The position numbers and the translations under genes were made by a program. Below, in pieces: positions 35,652-46,260 of a stretch of DNA of 64,000 nt. Each line of letters begins with the position of its first letter. Positions within the stretch are counted from its first letter, which is position 1. The notes under the pieces are model-generated. The model did no database searches and was not told where the DNA came from. It saw only the letters and a program-made list of their open reading frames with translations. Origin of the DNA: Tenodera sinensis (Eukaryota; Arthropoda; Insecta; Mantodea; Mantidae); assembly GCA_030765045.1 (NCBI GenBank), contig CM060967.1, forward strand, positions 17,998,284-18,062,283, written 5' to 3'.

Positions 35652-36107
35652 TTAATTGTCCATTGCGTATCTTCGGGTCCACTCTTTCGCATTACGGATG
35701 GCTTCAGCTTCATTTACTTTCCATAGTTCAGCAACATCATTCGCCAAAGGATCATCAGGATTTGGAGCACTGAGCAGAGCTTGAATTGATAGTAGCACCG
35801 TTCGAATTTGTAGCGCTGGACTCCACTTGTCTTTCAAAATGTCCAAGCAAATACGTCCCAGTTTATCGATGTTAGGATGATAAATTTTAGTGATGAAACG
35901 CACTTTAGGCGCTGACATTGGATAATCTTCCGGCAGAAACAATTCTAGCTTGAATAAGCCTCCTTCAAATGGCGAATCTTCTGGACCGGTGACAATTACA
36001 TGAAAATAACGGGCGTTACTATCATCCGGCACAGCACTTATTCCTGGTACTGGCTCCTGCATCAGACGCTGTGTTTCTTTGATAATTCTTCTAGGTAATG
36101 CTGTCAT
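35652..36107 (-). CDS. ben: Ubiquitin-conjugating enzyme E2 N (Ubc13 / bendless)
   Basis: 151 codons, full family length, with no intron in the coding region. The E2 fold is complete: the HPN motif at 77-79 and the catalytic Cys87 in GRICLDIL. Residues known to define Ubc13 are present: E55, F57 and R70 at the Uev1/Mms2 interface and M64 in the loop that contacts RING/TRAF E3 ligases. With a Uev partner Ubc13 builds K63-linked ubiquitin chains in NF-kB/IMD signalling, DNA damage tolerance and, in flies (bendless), synapse formation. The start at 36107 matches the family N-terminus (MTALPRRIIKET). It diverges from CSN2 with 457 bp between start codons. A gene rather than a retrocopy is favoured by the intact frame and shared promoter region. 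Confidence 0.96.
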   Translation of the reverse strand: MTALPRRIIKETQRLMQEPVPGISAVPDDSNARYFHVIVTGPEDSPFEGGLFKLELFLPEDYPMSAPKVRFITKIYHPNIDKLGRICLDILKDKWSPALQIRTVLLSIQALLSAPNPDDPLANDVAELWKVNEAEAIRNAKEWTRRYAMDN

Positions 36108-36564
36108 TTTGACTGTATTTATTCACTTAAACAAATCAAAAGTTCTTTCTGCTTTAGGTTAGTTCCCACTTCCAAAAGTAGCCCCGTTAACTATTCACAA
36201 TCCGATTTGCAGGTTGGTGGAGGTAGCTGGTAGCTCTCAACAAAAAGTCAACGTCAGTCTTCTGTTTTACCAGTACAGATGAATACCGCCAGGTTCCGCC
36301 ATTTACCAACGCTTGGTTGGAGTTCCTAATGGGCACAGAGTATTAATTTAATTTTGGTGCAATCGATTTGTTTTCTCTATGGTTTTCTCTTTAGTGTTTG
36401 TGCCAGTTTGTGCTATTTTAATCCGCATTGGAGACGAGGTGTCGCCAAGTAGTTAGGTTAAAGGGGCGTAGTGGGTGATTATTCCTTTAGCGCGGCGAGA
36501 CAGGACTTGGTGGCAGCGTAGTTGTACGCTGCATTTTCTAAAGCCGGCATATCATCGGATCAAC
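36108..36564. promoter_or_regulatory. Ubc13-CSN2 bidirectional promoter region
   Basis: 457 bp separate two divergent start codons. The part nearest CSN2 (36425-36560) is the most GC-rich stretch locally, with GCGCGGCGAG and several CpGs, consistent with a TATA-less housekeeping promoter. No TATA box is placed convincingly. Just upstream of the Ubc13 ATG the minus strand reads ATACAG|TCAAAATG, which could be a splice acceptor for a 5' UTR intron. Confidence 0.6.
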
Positions 36565-36618
36565 ATGTCGGATGTAGAGGATGATTTTATGTGCGAAGAG
36601 GAGGAAGATTACGGATTG
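36565..36618 (+). CDS. CSN2: COP9 signalosome subunit 2, coding exon 1
   Basis: Eighteen codons, MSDVEDDFMCEEEEDYGL, then donor GTAAGA. The acidic N-terminus is highly conserved in CSN2 (alien/TRIP15). CSN2 is a PCI-domain scaffold of the COP9 signalosome, which removes Nedd8 from cullins; its N-terminal helical repeats contact the cullin-RBX1 arm. Phase 0. Intron 1 runs 36619-44988 (8.4 kb) and is packed with R1 copies and LINE/SINE insertions. Confidence 0.95.
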
Positions 36619-37424
36619 GTAAGAAAACATGACAAGGAAGAATAATATTCTCAACTATTAACCACCTTGCTTTTCACCTGTTTAACTTTTTCATAGTCGT
36701 TCATGCTGCTTTTCATAACCATGTTTGTCACAAGCACGTAACTTATTGGGTAGGCGGTGTGTTGTCTTCTTCAAAGCCTACAATGGGCGATGTACCAGCG
36801 CGCCGCAATAATGAGCGGTGTGTCTCGACATGTGAAACCACCTGTAAAAGTTGTCATTGAACTGGATATAACCTCCTCTATCCTGATATTAAATTGGCGT
36901 CTGGTTCAACAGAAACCTATCTTTGGTTTCCATAAAAGCACATTTAGCATGCCCCTTTAATTGTTTTGTATTGAAGGGTAATGCTGAACAATCCCAGACT
37001 TGAGGCAACTAACCTCATTTAACAGGTTCCCTATGAACAATCTGAGGAAGTAGAATCTTGCACAATTGCATACACTGACATAACTGCTCCCATTATTTTT
37101 GTATCAATCATTGCATACTGGGAATACAAAATAGTGGAAATAGTATGTTCGTGTATCCTTGGGTTAAAAAACTTCATTGATACACCACAAACTGATGTAT
37201 CAGCTTGTCAAATAAAGCTCAGTGTAATGGGTGTATAGATGCAATGAAATGCTCCATAGAGTATGCATAAGGATGTGTTGGGTGGAGAGGGAGGGCTAAT
37301 ATATTGAGAATATTTGTGCAACATTGTTGGGACATGCAGTTTACTAAAGATGAAAATATTTTATATTACAATCTAGCTGTTTAGGAGTTAAATAAAAGCG
37401 TGTTGAATGCATATTCCCTATACT

Positions 37425-37760
37425 AGAATCTGGCACACCTCCAAGGTTCTTTGTTTTATTTTGGTATGTGTGCATGCGTGTGCATCAAAGCCAGTGATAC
37501 AATTACTTGCTAGCTTTGGCAAAAATTCTTCTGAGATGTTGAAGTAAACATTAAAATGCTGAACTAAGGTTAGTTTTAAGGTAGCTCAGCTGTATGCTTA
37601 TAACATGTTATGTTATTTTAAAAGTCTATGTATATTGTAAAAAAATGTGTTCTGTGCAGTTGCATACAAAGAATGTTTTGTAATGGTTTTCCCCAGTTTA
37701 GTAATCCATATTGAGTGTGTTAACCTTTTGTTTCAAATAATGTGCCTTCATATCTTAAAA
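37425..37760. other. CSN2 intron 1, unique-looking sequence
   Basis: As with 36619-37424, no repeat or frame was recognised. Confidence 0.35.
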
Positions 37761-37761
37761 A

Positions 37762-39048
37762 TTCTGATGTGTAGTGCTCATATGACTTTCTCTACTCTTG
37801 CACTAACTACTCTTACAAACACTTATTTGGTTGTCATGTATAATAGTGGCCTCACGTGCTTTAGTGGATACTATCATCTACTATGGAGGGAGAGGGCACG
37901 GCCTCTGTTGCCAACATAACAAACATGAACACTGGAAATACCAACCGTGCACCATGAAATTGCTGATACCACATTTTTTTTAAAGAAATTGTTGTTTCTG
38001 TGTCATGGAAGTCGCAATACCACATTTTTTAAACACATTGTGTATATTAAGGAAATTGAAGCTATTAACAGTGAAGCAACAAGATTCACATTGTGTATAT
38101 TTCTTATTCTTAGTGTACGAAATTGGCGATACCACATTTTTAGTAATCATTGTTTCTACAACACGAATTATATGCTGTTCACATACTTCCACAGATTTCA
38201 TAATTACATCGCTAGTAACATCTACATCATCCACATGTAGCAGCAATTGCAGATAATGTAAGGAGTACAATACATGAGTGGAGGCTGCTTTCCTATGGGA
38301 TAACCCACTTATTCCTCTGTCTACTTCATGTTGATTGAGGTAAACATTTGTGGAAGTTGCACTGTATTGCTAATTTTCTTTTAGTGCAAGGGGAGTACAA
38401 TAGGCTTTAAGTAATAGTCAAATTCTTAAGAGTAGTCACTACATGATGACTTTGAAATTCTTCTCTTTGCAGGACTAAGAGAAAAAAAACTGAATAATGG
38501 CCTCCCATTTGAGAATGTCCAAGTATTGCAAAATTCTGACAAGGAAAAATCTCCAAACTGGTTCAGTTCACAATGAAGATCCTTTAACATAAATTGTGTT
38601 TTTTAACAAGATTTACATTTTTTGTATAGTAAGATTTGGTCTGTCTCTTATACTTTACCAGTTGTGCAAAAATCATCAAGGGTAAACAGGACTACATGGG
38701 TTATAGTCAGAAAGTTCAAAATATACATTTCATTTGCCATAAAAATATCGTGGCATTTTAATCAAAATCATTAGAGCCATTTTTGAGAAAATCAAAATTT
38801 TTGAAAAATTTTCCAATTTTCATGACACATCCTTGGAAGGTATTAAATTTAAATACCGAATTTGGCTTTTAACCGACTTTTCCTTTTGAGTTATGCTGTC
38901 CACAGACAGACACACACATGGACCATTTTCCAAAACTGCTTTTTTTTTTTTTTTAGATTCAGGGGCCTCAAAACATATTTCCGGTGAAATCTCGATGTCA
39001 AATTTAATACTTTCCCTACTTGCTATATGTTGTAGAGAAATTAAAAAC
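37762..39048 (+). repeat. R1 repeat carrying a ~470-bp insert
   Basis: R1 begins at TCTGATGTGTAGTGC, is interrupted after CACTTATTTGG (~37845), resumes at ~38325 (GTCTACTTCATGTTG) and runs to the 3' end. The insert contains three spaced GATACCACATTTTT-type motifs at 37961, 38011 and 38123. Insert family unknown. Confidence 0.6.
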
Positions 39049-39049
39049 T

Positions 39050-39828
39050 TTGAATTTATTTGGTTCAGAAAGCGCTGAGTTCATTAATACTGATGTCTGA
39101 CTTGGCTTTTGTTTTTCTGTGTGTTCTTATAGCAGTGTTTATGTTCTGTGTTACTATCGTTATGTATGTTTATGTTGATGCTAAAGTGTCAGGTGCATTG
39201 AGACATACAGCAGTAGTGCTGAGTTGGTAGCATTGTTATGTTTTAACATTTAATTAGCTATACACAACAGGGATAGATGCTATATTGACCTCAAGTTAAC
39301 AGTGTTAGAGATGTATGTCCTGAGTAGTATCACTTCTCCATCCATTGTCAACAATATTTATATCATTGGTGACAGCAATGAATCTGTTGGAGATTTAATA
39401 TTCATAGTTGTGATGGAAGCACTATTCGATTGACTCAAAATCGACAAGATGGAAAAGAAAATGCAGAATGAATGCAGCTGTATAGGAATGAGAAAGACGT
39501 GGAGGAGCTTGAAAACTGGAAATTCTTTTGTTAGCATATGAAGATTGAATTAACATAACCTTGATCGTGCCTTGATCCTTACCTGTAATTAGGAATTGAG
39601 CATATACCAGAAACTCAAATCTTAAAATTCACAGTAGGGCAATGATGCAGTGAAAAGGAAGGAAAAGCAATTAATATTCTTAGGGTGAGGAAATGAACAT
39701 TGTTTATATATACAGTAATTTATTCAGTGTACTGAAATTGTTTTGTTCATTGGGTTGGTACCAGTATGAGCAGAACTCAGGGATGTTGAACATAGCATAC
39801 AATTTGGAACATGCATCATGACTAGCAA
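39050..39828. other. CSN2 intron 1, no recognised feature
   Basis: No frame or repeat supported. Confidence 0.35.
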
Positions 39829-39831
39829 TAT

Positions 39832-40640
39832 TGTTGTTGGCTAATGCTGGATTTGAGACAATGAAGTTATTAGTCTTCTACTTACCTGTTCTCCACTATC
39901 GTGGCATCAGGGGCTTACCTCCGATCTGATGCTCACATTTTCCTTTTGAATCCAAGTTTACTTAAGGCGTGGGGATTAGCCCAATGCTAAAGGTCCCTGT
40001 TTTAACCTCAGGTACTTGGGTAGATCCTCAGCTCTTGAGGTAGGGATTGGGCATTTCCTCCCAACCTAGAACATTTTTGGTTTTCCCACCAATATTTGGG
40101 AGGCTGTTTGTAGTGGTTTCCTACTGGGTGATGGGGTCGTCACTTCCGTATACCAAACATTAGTCCTCTTGCTCTCCAATATTTTTAACTGATGGATGGG
40201 GCACTAGAAGTGGCGACTGCAAGGTACCCAAGCTGAGCAGAACATTACTTCCACTTACTGGTGATTTGCTCCTCACTAGGATGTTTTCTATCTGACTTAC
40301 CTTGGTCATCTCTTGTTCTCCTCTGATCCCAATGCCGTTAGAGTACCCAAGGGCTAGGGAGTCTTTATTTTTCCAATCTTTCCACTTCTCTTATTTTTTA
40401 TAACCTCTTAACCCCTAACATGATGACCTGTCTTGGCATATAAATGCATCCTCTAATTGGTAATCAGTTGATATGGTCAGTGAATTTATCTTAATAATTC
40501 TCCTGGTCAGGTCGGTGAAACCTGTAAACCAACGGCAGGTATCGTCATCCAGACATTTTGGGAGTTGCAAGAGAATGATGTGACCACATGGTGTTCTCTT
40601 TAAAGTAATTGCTTTTACTGCTGTATAGCACTCCAATTAT
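39832..40640 (-). mobile_element. L-A LINE derivative, with a 3'-side insertion
   Basis: On the minus strand the family 5' end lies at 40640 (CAGTAAAAGCAATTACTTT, AGAGAACACCAT), runs through CTGACC-AGGAGAATTATTAAG to ~40400, and the ORF2 C-terminus lies at 40150-40195 and 39836-39885. The C-terminus is split by ~265 bp (39885-40150) flanked by ATTAGTCTTC / ATTAGTCCTC. The RT is deleted. Confidence 0.6.
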
Positions 40641-40704
40641 GACTAGTAAATATACCCACCACCAATAATACTTTTATTTCCCTCTTTCTTGCATTATGTA
40701 AGGA

Positions 40705-41190
40705 AGAACGGAAAAATCTTTGTGTCGCATTCTTGAAAAATATTTCTAAAGATGTTTTTTTTTTATTCGGGGGGCCTCTAAAACATATTTCCTGTGAAAT
40801 CTTGACATTGAAATGTGTGGAATACAGTATTTCCCCTTCTTACTATATGTGGTAGAGAAAGTAAAAAAATCAGTTTTGAAAAGAGGTTTCTGAGACTTGG
40901 AGGAGTCTACCCTTTACATGGCCAAATTATTGTTATTTTGATTTTCCCCGAAATGTTTCTAATGATTTTGAGTAAAATACCATATGTTAAAATATTTTCA
41001 TGATAAATGAAATTTATATTCTGCATTTTCTGGCTCTACCCTGAGAAGTCCTCTTCATTCTAAATGACTTGGTAACTGTAAGAGATAGACAAAGTTTTAC
41101 TACACAAAAAAGTGTAGATCTCGTTAAAGAAGACAATTTGTGAAATAAATCTTTTGTGATATTAACCATTTCTGAGATATTACTTACCTT
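40705..41190. repeat. Two R1 fragments in opposite orientation
   Basis: 40705-40870 is the plus-orientation 3' part ending GGTAGAGAAAGTAA. 40880-41190 is a minus-orientation middle part (ACCCTTTACATGG ... ACAATTTGTGAAATAAATC). The two are joined end to end. Confidence 0.6.
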
Positions 41191-41344
41191 CGGTTTTAAT
41201 TTTCAGATACTTATACATTGTTGATATGGTAAATTGCTATTTGTTTTCTCTCGTGGTAATGTAAAAAGTATTGAATTTCAAACACATCACATAGTGATCT
41301 GCTTTTTAAAAATCTGACTCTTGCTTTAGCCTATGGTATCTTTT

Positions 41345-41890
41345 TTACTTTCTTTACTACATAGTAGAAGAAGCCTTGTATTCCACCCAAAAATTTGATG
41401 TTTAGATTTCACCGGAAGTATGTTTTGAGGCCACCTGAATCCAGAAAAAAGCATTTTTAGAAAAAGGTGCGTGTGTCTGTCAGTCAGTCTGTGGACTACA
41501 TAAGTTAAAAATCAAAGGTTGGTTAGAAAGCAAATTTGATATTTAGGTTTAATGTCTTTTAAGGATGTGACACAAAGATTTTGAAGAAAATTCCTACACC
41601 CTAAACTACCCTTTACATGGACAATTTCTTGAAAATGGCTCTAATGATTTTGATTAAAATGCCATGTGTTTGAAATATTTTTATGGCAAATGAAATGTAT
41701 ATTTTGAATATCCTGGCAATAGACTATGTAGTCTTGTTTACTCTTGATGACTTTTGCATAACTGGTAAGTCGTAAGAGATAGACCAAATCTTACCATACA
41801 AAAAATGTAGATCTTGCTAAAACACAATTTATGTCCAAATAAATTTTTTTGTAAAGTGAACCATTTCTGAGATATTCCTTGTTATTTGTG
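41345..41890 (-). repeat. R1 repeat, left arm of a fold-back
   Basis: Runs inward from the terminal hairpin (TTACTTTCTTTACTACATAG) to TGAGATATTCCTTGTTATTTG, facing the plus-orientation copy at 41920-42745. Confidence 0.68.
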
Positions 41891-41919
41891 TTTTGAAATA
41901 ACACAGGCAGTGTTATTCC

Positions 41920-42745
41920 TATATTTTCTTTGTGTTAGTTGAGATAAACATTTGCAGAAATTATCTTATTGCTTATTTCCTTGTATGTGGAAGGGGAATA
42001 TTAAAATACAGTAGGTTTTGTGCGATAGTCAAATCTTTTAAAGCTTTGAGACTCCGTTCTCTTTGCACACTTAACATATAAAAAATGAACAACAATGTTC
42101 CATTTCATGAAAGTTTTAAGTTTTCCGAAATGGTTCACCCTACAAGAAAATTTATTTAGATATAAATTGTGTATTTCAGCAAGATCTACATGTTTTGTAT
42201 AGTATGATTTGATCTAGCTCTAAGGGTTTACCAGTTATGCAAAAGTCATCCAGAGTAAATATGTCTACAGGGGCTATAGCCAGAAAATTCAATATATACA
42301 TTTCATTTGTCATAAAAATATCTCAAACATATGACATTGTAATCAAAATCATTAGCTATTTTCAAGAAAGTCAAAATTTTCGAAAATTTTTCCATGTAAA
42401 GGGTAGTTTAGGGCGGGGCTATTTTCTTCAAAATCTTCATGTCGAACCCTTGAAGACATCAAACTTAAATACCAACTTTAATTTTCAACTGACTTTTCGT
42501 TTTCGAGTTATGGCTGTCCACAGACTGACAGACACACCTACACATGGACCTTTTTCTAAAAATGCCTTTTTTTTTTTTTTTTGGATTCAGGGAGTCTCAA
42601 AACATTACACATGGACCTTTTTCTAAAAATGCTTTTTTTTTTTTGGATTCAGGGAGTCTCAAAACATATATTTCCAGTGAAATCTCGACATCAATTTTTT
42701 GGGTGGAATAGAATATTTCCTCTACTTACCAGAAGAGAAAGTAAA
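41920..42745 (+). repeat. R1 repeat, right arm of a fold-back
   Basis: Plus-orientation R1 lacking the first ~60 bp, ending ACCAGAAGAGAAAGTAAA. It contains a ~67-bp tandem duplication (42541-42607 and 42608-42666: ACATGGACCTTTTTC ... GGGAGTCTCAAAACAT). Confidence 0.7.
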
Positions 42746-43248
42746 AATGTAGTAATTGGTTTTAGAAACATTTGGGTCATTCTGACCCAAAGAACACTAG
42801 TGTAACAGTTTCAATTATAAAATTACAAAATATGTTTTGTTTTTAAATTCAAGGTTTTTTGAGTAGTACATATGAAGAGGAAAGAGTACACAAAATTACA
42901 AGTATCAACTAAACTACTCTTTACATGGAAAATTTTCTGAATATTTTAATTTTCTTGAAAATGGTTCTTGATTAAAATTTCATATATTGAAGATATTTTT
43001 ATGACAAATGAAATGTATATTTTGAATTTTCTGGCTATAGCCCACATAGTCCTGTTTACGCTTGACAACTTTTGCATAACTGGTAAACCGTAAGAAATAG
43101 GCCAAATCTTACTATCCCAAAGATGTTGGCTAATGCTGGATTTCTGACATCGAAGTGACTAATCCTCTTGCTCTCCAATATTTTTCACTGATGGATGGGA
43201 CATATTTGAAGGTGGTCTTAGTCCATTTCCTCTTGCAGATCACATAGA

Positions 43249-43492
43249 TTTTTTTTTTTTTTTTTTTTAAATTAACGTCCTCCAACATTGTGTCATATCG
43301 GACGAATGAATGAAATGATGCTCAAATGAGCCCGAGGTCCATGGAGCTTTAAGTTACCCGACATTCGTCTTCTCAGGGTAGGGTAAACCTCGGAAAAAAA
43401 ACCTTACCCGGATAACTTACCCTAAGCGAGATTCGAACTCGCGACCTCTTGAACGTGAGGCAGACACGCTAACCATCACGCTACAGAGGCGG
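43249..43492 (-). mobile_element. SINE-D, tRNA-Val-like, with 14-bp TSD
   Basis: Exact GCAGATCACATAGA at 43235-43248 and 43493-43506. On the minus strand the head reads CCTCTGTAGCGTGATGGTTA ... CTGCCTCACG ... GAGTTCGAATCTCGC (boxes A and B), followed by a body with GGGTAAGTTATCC and a poly(A) tail (the T run at 43249-43268). Inserted into the LINE derivative. Confidence 0.92.
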
Positions 43493-43602
43493 GCAGATCA
43501 CATAGAGGACAGAGTGGTGAAGAATATATCCCAATTCTGTTCATATGTTTTGCCAGACAATCATGTCCTGTAATCAACCTGAAGGTTTGCAACTGCCGTT
43601 TT

Positions 43603-44022
43603 TCAAGGATACTCAGGAATTACTGATTGAATATTTGAATATTTTTTTATTTTTTCATAGTAATATTTTGCAATAATTTTTTTAAATTCAGAGTTGACTA
43701 ATCTTTTAGCTGCATAAAATGGTAGATTAACTATAGATTTCTGTACACTACTGGTACTCTTTTTTGCTAGAAAATCAGCTTTGTCATTACCACTCAGTCC
43801 ACAGTGAGCTGGTATCCATTGGAAGACTAGGTGTTTTTGGAGTGCTGTTAGGTGGATAAGGATTTTCCAACATTCTATAATTGTTTGGTTTTTTGGTGGC
43901 AACTTGGAAGTAATTGCTATAATTGTCACTCTGGAATCTGAGAGAATAACAGTTTGATGAAAATGGGTGATTCTGTGCAAAAGATTTTGGAGGGCCATTT
44001 GAATTGCTTCAATTTCTCAGAT
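43603..44022 (-). pseudogene. LINE RNase H domain fragment
   Basis: The frame contains LSDSRVTIIAI (RNase H Asp) and VFQWIPAHCGLSGNDKADFL (the HCG-GN-AD signature), as in RNase H domains of I/R1/LOA-type LINEs. An in-frame TGA lies upstream of IEAIQMALQ, and after IPEYP a frameshift leads to LITGHDCLAKHMNRIGIY, typical of the segment after RNase H. Confidence 0.82.
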
Positions 44023-44545
44023 TTTGATAATTCTCCCAGTCAGGTCAGTGAGACCCGTAAACCAATGACAGATGTGGTCCTCCAGACTTTCCGGGGGTTG
44101 TGAGGGAGTGATGTGACCACCAAAACATAAAAATATGGTGCTCTCTAAAAAGTGGTTACTTTTACTGCTATACCTAAGATGTAGATCTTGCTAAAACACA
44201 CAATTTATGCCCAAATAAGTTTTTTTATAGAGTGAACCATTTCAGAGATATTCCTTGTTATTTGTGCTAGTTTTGGAAAACAAACTTTCATCAAATGGAA
44301 TATTGTTATTGATTTTTTATCTGTTCACCTTGCAAAGAGAACAGAATTTGAAAGCTTTAAAAGATTTGATTATCACTCAAAATCTACTGTATTCCCATTT
44401 TCTTCATGTACCTACAAGGGAATAAGCAATAAGATAATTTGTACAAATGTTTAGTCCACGAAGAAGACAGGAATAAGGGTTTGTAAGAATGGTTAGTATA
44501 AGAGTAGAGAAAGTCATGTGAGTGCAACATATCAAATTTTTTTTA

Positions 44546-44988
44546 TGAATATTATATAGAGAAATACCTCAATTCTTGTACCTTTTCCTGTTTAGATTCA
44601 CATGATTTTATTTCTTGCTTTCATTTTAATATTAGGTGTCTTTATATTTCCAGCCATCTTGAGAAAATTTCTGTTGTATTGATTCACCCTACCAGTGGGT
44701 AGAATCTTTTTCTATTTATAAGCCCAATAAGAGATAAGATATTGAATAAGTTGTGTGATTTTATGTTTAGAATAAACCTTTCAGTATAATTCCTGTTATA
44801 TACTAGAGGTTAGCAAGTATCTGATTACTTTCTATTGCAGTACACTATTTCTTACCTTAGGAACAGGTTTAATTAAAAAGTGTAAATTTTTTTTATTAAA
44901 GTGTCATGCTTCAGACAATCTACTAGTTGTATGTGACTGTGGCTGCATTTGGAACAGAACTTAATTAAATCATTTATTTCATTTGTAG
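44546..44988. other. 3' end of CSN2 intron 1
   Basis: AT-rich with a polypyrimidine-like end before the acceptor ATTTGTAG. No repeat seen. Confidence 0.5.
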
Positions 44989-45183
44989 GAATATTCAGAG
45001 GACAGTAATTCAGAACCTGATGTTGATTTAGAAAACCAGTATTACAATTCCAAGGCACTTAAAGAAGATGACCCCAAAGCAGCCCTTGCGTCATTCCAAA
45101 AGGTCCTGGACTTGGAAGGTGGTGAGAAAGGCGAATGGGGTTTCAAGGCATTGAAGCAGATGATCAAAATAAATTTCAAACTT
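44989..45183 (+). CDS. CSN2: CSN2 coding exon 2
   Basis: 65 codons, phase 0, acceptor ATTTGTAG, donor CTTGTAAGT. Starts EYSEDSNSEPDVDLENQYYN and contains ALKEDDPKAALASFQKVLDL and GEWGFKALKQMIKINFKL, near-invariant CSN2 sequence leading into the N-terminal helical repeats. LEGGEKGEWG has one residue more than the vertebrate LEGEKGEWG form, as in other insects. Confidence 0.96.
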
Positions 45184-45635
45184 GTAAGTAATATTTGAAA
45201 CAATTATTAATTGTAACAAGCATGTAGGTGTTTCACATCCAAACAATAACACTGTGGAATAGTATTGCATGAAATATGGGGAGCATCATTCTATGGCCAT
45301 GGTGGAAATATCAGAGGGCCTATCAGATTATATGGGTCATGAAGCGATGAAATCAGAAGCATAATAATGATTTTATTTAAAACCTAGCAGAATTTACAGC
45401 TCCACTTGCGTTGTTGCACTAACTGCAAATATTCTACACTTCTAACTCTAGCTCGTCTTGCTTTACCTTTCTCTCCATCTGCCTTCCTCTCTGTACTTCT
45501 CTCCTACTCCAACACTTTCTCCTCTCTATGCAACATATATTATGTAGTATTTTAAAAATTGTCAGTAAAGTTACTTTTTTGCATGATTGTTTTTCAAAGT
45601 CTTTCCTATATTCCACAAAAGTAAGTTTAGAATGC
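45184..45635. other. CSN2 intron 2, first part
   Basis: No recognised feature. Confidence 0.35.
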
Positions 45636-45639
45636 AAAG

Positions 45640-45962
45640 TGGTGTCTGGGTGGGTTTTCACCGGTTCTGCAGTTTCCCCTGCCATTCTTTCCACAAACTG
45701 CTCCATCACCATTCCTTTCATACATCTCACCCTTATTTCATATCATTCTCTTCCCATCACCATTCCTTTCATACATCTCACCCTTATTTCATATCTCCTT
45801 CCCCACTCTCATGCTAGGCTTCGGACTGTTGACCCACCTGGCTGCTCTCAGATTTAGAGTTTGTCTGCTCTACGACAGACATCTAACTCCAGGTACCCAC
45901 TTGCAAGTCCTGGGAAGTGTAAATCCTTCATACAGGAGGATAATCAAAGAACGGGAAGGAAA
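45640..45962 (+). mobile_element. SINE-B body and tail with an internal 51-bp duplication
   Basis: Lacks the tRNA-like head. Has TGGGTGGGTTTTCACCGG, AGTTTCCCC, then CCATCACCATTCCTTTCATA and following bases twice at a 51-bp period (45703, 45754), ACGACAGACATCTAACTCC and GCAAGTCCTGGG. Confidence 0.75.
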
Positions 45963-46260
45963 TGTAGAATTCTAGCACATGAATTAATTTCCAGAAACCT
46001 GGTGGCTCTAAATAATATGCAATATATACTAGAATGGGAATTAAAATACAACCCAATTTTCTGTGTCTCTGACTTCAAATTCTTGAAATACTGAATCTTT
46101 GTTATTGCCCATATCATTTTCAGGCGTTTGCTTTGATTCACAGTGTTAAGCATTACTCAAAGCTGTTTACGTTTTTTGTTGTGAATGACATATCACATTA
46201 AGTTTATATCCAAGTTTTAAATCATTAGTTAATGTTTAATTTTCATTGTGAATGGCCCCT

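Larger units (their letters stand above)
43124..44165 (-). mobile_element. Non-autonomous L-A LINE (5' end + RNase H + C-terminus)
   Basis: Flanked by CTATCCCAAAGATGT (43109-43123) and CTATACCTAAGATGT (44166-44180 region), 13/15 identical. On the minus strand: family 5' end (GTAACCACTTTTTAGAGAGC), direct joint at ~44022 to an RNase H domain, then the SEKYW-type C-terminus and stop with almost no 3' UTR. The endonuclease and RT are deleted. A tRNA-type SINE sits inside. Confidence 0.72.
42850..44545 (-). repeat. R1 repeat split by a LINE insertion
   Basis: R1 minus orientation at 42905-43115 (up to AAATCTTACTAT) resumes at 44166 (AAGATGTAGATCTTGC) and ends at GAGTGCAACATATCAAATTT. Removing 43124-44165 restores continuous R1 sequence. 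Confidence 0.68.

Noticed and set aside
35652..36107. Ubc13 as a recent processed pseudogene
   Set aside because: No poly(A) tract or TSD was seen, the frame is perfect, and it shares a divergent promoter-like region with CSN2.
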